Source: Plasmopara viticola (lineage: Eukaryota > Oomycota > Peronosporomycetes > Peronosporales > Peronosporaceae). From it: a DNA stretch of 64,000 bases. The notes under the pieces were generated by a model, which had not been told where the DNA came from, ran no database searches, and worked only from the letters and a program-made list of their open reading frames with translations. Positions 62,344 through 64,000 of the stretch are shown piece by piece. A program made the translations under genes and the position numbers. Positions within the stretch are counted from its first letter, which is position 1; each line of letters starts with the position of its first letter. The stretch is taken from assembly GCA_001695595.3 (NCBI GenBank), contig MBPM02000019.1, positions 186,001-250,000 of the forward strand, read 5' to 3'.

Positions 62344-64000
62344 ATGCTGCGCGCCGCTCTTCTATCGCGAGCTCCTGGACGTGTGTTACCGTGTCATCGA
62401 CGCTGCTCAATGATTTTGTTAGTTGCAGTGCTAGTGTTGTGTCGTAAAAAACTCCCGGTGTTCGGATCTATCTATGAGGTGCATGACAAGGTCACTGGCT
62501 GCAAGATTACTGAAAGAATGTTTGCGGACGGTCAGGGTCCGTGGGGAATCGTTGGACCGTCTAGCATCTACATTAATTTGACGTTGCGTGCACTGAAGGA
62601 TGAGGAGGTGAATAATGCCATCACAGTACGCAGACTAAGCGACTACTTCGACTTTGGCGTTGTACTTGCCGCCTACTCGACTGACGCGGCGTTTTCTAGG
62701 GAATTTAATAACCGCATGGCTTGCAGCTGGAATTATTCCAATACTAGCGACGTACAAAGTGATATTCGAGGAAAATTTTACTATATGGAGAGCGATCAAA
62801 CACTACGGGTGAACTTGACGTTTAATCCAAAAGAAGAAGGGTTACAGACGGCGCTACTAGTGTCTTGTTGGAAACAGAAAAGCGCAGCGTTCGGTTATCC
62901 TGTGAGTGCAGACAAGTTTGTGACGTATCCGATGGTGGACCCTCTGCTTTATGTGGATGCAGCAATTGCGTTTCAAAATCCATACGGGTATCTGCCAGGA
63001 CTGTTGTTCGGGCTGTTCGCGTTCAAGTGAGTATCTATTTGATAAGTTTTGGAAAATGTGCTTGTTAACACCTGCATTGTTCGTGCGCGTATTGTGCTCA
63101 AGTGGAATTTTATCACTCGCATATGGCGCGCTGGATGTGTGCTTTCTGGTACTGATCAATCGCCATCGCCAAAGCGTGGTGAGTACGCACTACCTCCTGC
63201 TTGCTGTCTTGTTACTCTCTACAGGTTTGCATTGTATGTTCATTATTACAAATTAGATATCCAATGACGTGTCATTAAACGTAGGCGAATCAGTAGCGTG
63301 GTTTGTGACGTACAAGTTCCTTAATGAGTCGGGTGTGCCTATTTGCTGCCCATACCCAGACTCAGTGCTATTTTCTACATTTGTAAAGGTGCTGGCTGGG
63401 ATGGTAGCGCGTATTGCAACGACGCTAGTCAGTTTGGGCTACGGTATTGTCCGGATGCAAATTTCATGGCCTGAAGTATTTGTTGTTTCTGGGCTCGGCG
63501 TGTGTTACTTCATCGCTGTTGGATCGCTAGAAGTAAGCCATCTCGCTAACCAATCACACGGTGATGTGCAACCTCCTGCTGTCTGGGAAGGTCTTGTCAT
63601 TATGACCAATATGTGCTTTGGAGGATGGATTTTTTTATCGCTTAAGCTGACACGAAAAAATCTTTCCGAATTTGGCCAGGTAAGCTCGCCTGGTGCGCTG
63701 CTAAACTTAATTTACGTCGACAACTAAATTTTGATAAACAGACGGCAAAAGTGCAGATATACGCTTCTCTTAACCGTATCTTGGTCGCGTACGTGATGAT
63801 CTCAGTTTTCTTGATGGCACTTGAAGGGGCTATGTAAGTTCGATAAATAATGCTGTGACCTTGCCTGGGAATTAGCTTATTCTAACCGTGTATGTCAAAT
63901 GTTCGTCTCAGCTATTTGGGCGCAGTGTGGGTACCTTGGACATACTTATGGATGGTATGGGCGGCAACCCGCCAGTTCTTCTTTGGGATATTGCTTGTGG
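62344..64000 (+). CDS. GOST-type seven-pass protein, copy B, cut by window end
   Basis: A paralogue of copy A. Exons are 62344-63026, 63103-63224, 63285-63679, 63742-63833 and 63912 to beyond 64000, all in phase. Aligned landmarks are MFADGQGPWGIVGPSSIYI with LFATDQGPILARAGNSSV in A, FQNPYGYLPGLLFGLFAF, GALDVCFLVLINRHRQS, ESGVPICCPYPDSV and VSLGYGIVRMQIS. A hydrophobic start (MILLVAVLVLC from 62410) should act as signal peptide; whether translation begins at 62344 or 62410 is open. Splicing replaces the stop that follows LFAFK at 63027. The first copy B intron has no counterpart in A, so intron content has changed since duplication. The C-terminal helix and tail lie outside the window. Confidence 0.85.

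Overview
The window is nuclear DNA of an oomycete, most likely of the Peronosporales (Phytophthora or downy mildew type). I infer this from three things seen together: very short introns (about 45 to 85 bp, often with GTACGT or GTGCGT donors and CAG/TAG acceptors), eukaryotic protein families, and AT-richer intergenic DNA filled with decayed Ty3/gypsy, Ty1/copia-like and LINE elements. The species cannot be named from the sequence. I see no tRNA, rRNA, CRISPR or prokaryotic feature.

Layout. 1-13 kb is a transposon graveyard: a decayed Ty3/gypsy copy (minus strand, about 1.6-5.2 kb), then a 5 kb LINE (minus strand, about 6.1-11.06 kb) with a microsatellite tail, then repeat debris. 14-21 kb is gene-rich: an enlarged WASH complex subunit 3 (CCDC53), a class I methyltransferase, a Siw14-like phosphatase split over five exons, and the complex I flavoprotein NDUFV1. 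21.3-26.9 kb is decayed, with a gag/protease piece of the same gypsy family as at 4.8 kb. 26.9-36.3 kb is gene-rich again: COMMD4, a large PH-coiled coil-polyproline-PX-WH2-acidic protein, a small mitochondrial membrane protein with a decayed duplicate 2.8 kb away, and a PX-domain protein. 36.3-51.2 kb is a long gene-poor stretch of retroelement relics and small tandem duplications. 51.2-53.2 kb holds a protein built from five SH3-like repeat modules. 53.2-57.9 kb is empty of recognisable genes. 57.9-64 kb holds a 12-exon membrane-anchored protein with two tandem GILT thiol-reductase domains, then a head-to-head pair of GOST/TMEM87-GPR107-type seven-pass membrane proteins, the second cut by the window end.

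How the genes fit. Several products belong to endosomal or lysosomal traffic: WASHC3 is part of the endosomal Arp2/3 activator WASH, COMMD4 is part of the Commander complex that acts with WASH, two PX proteins should read phosphoinositides, GILT works in lysosomes and GOST proteins sit in the Golgi/endosome route. The most unusual product is the PH/PX protein at 28.1-31.3 kb, whose C-terminus carries a WH2 motif, a putative connector helix and an acidic tail with a tryptophan, the layout of an Arp2/3 nucleation-promoting factor. Most multi-exon gene models were assembled by hand from frame, splice sites and family similarity. All phases close, but exact boundaries have not been checked against transcripts.
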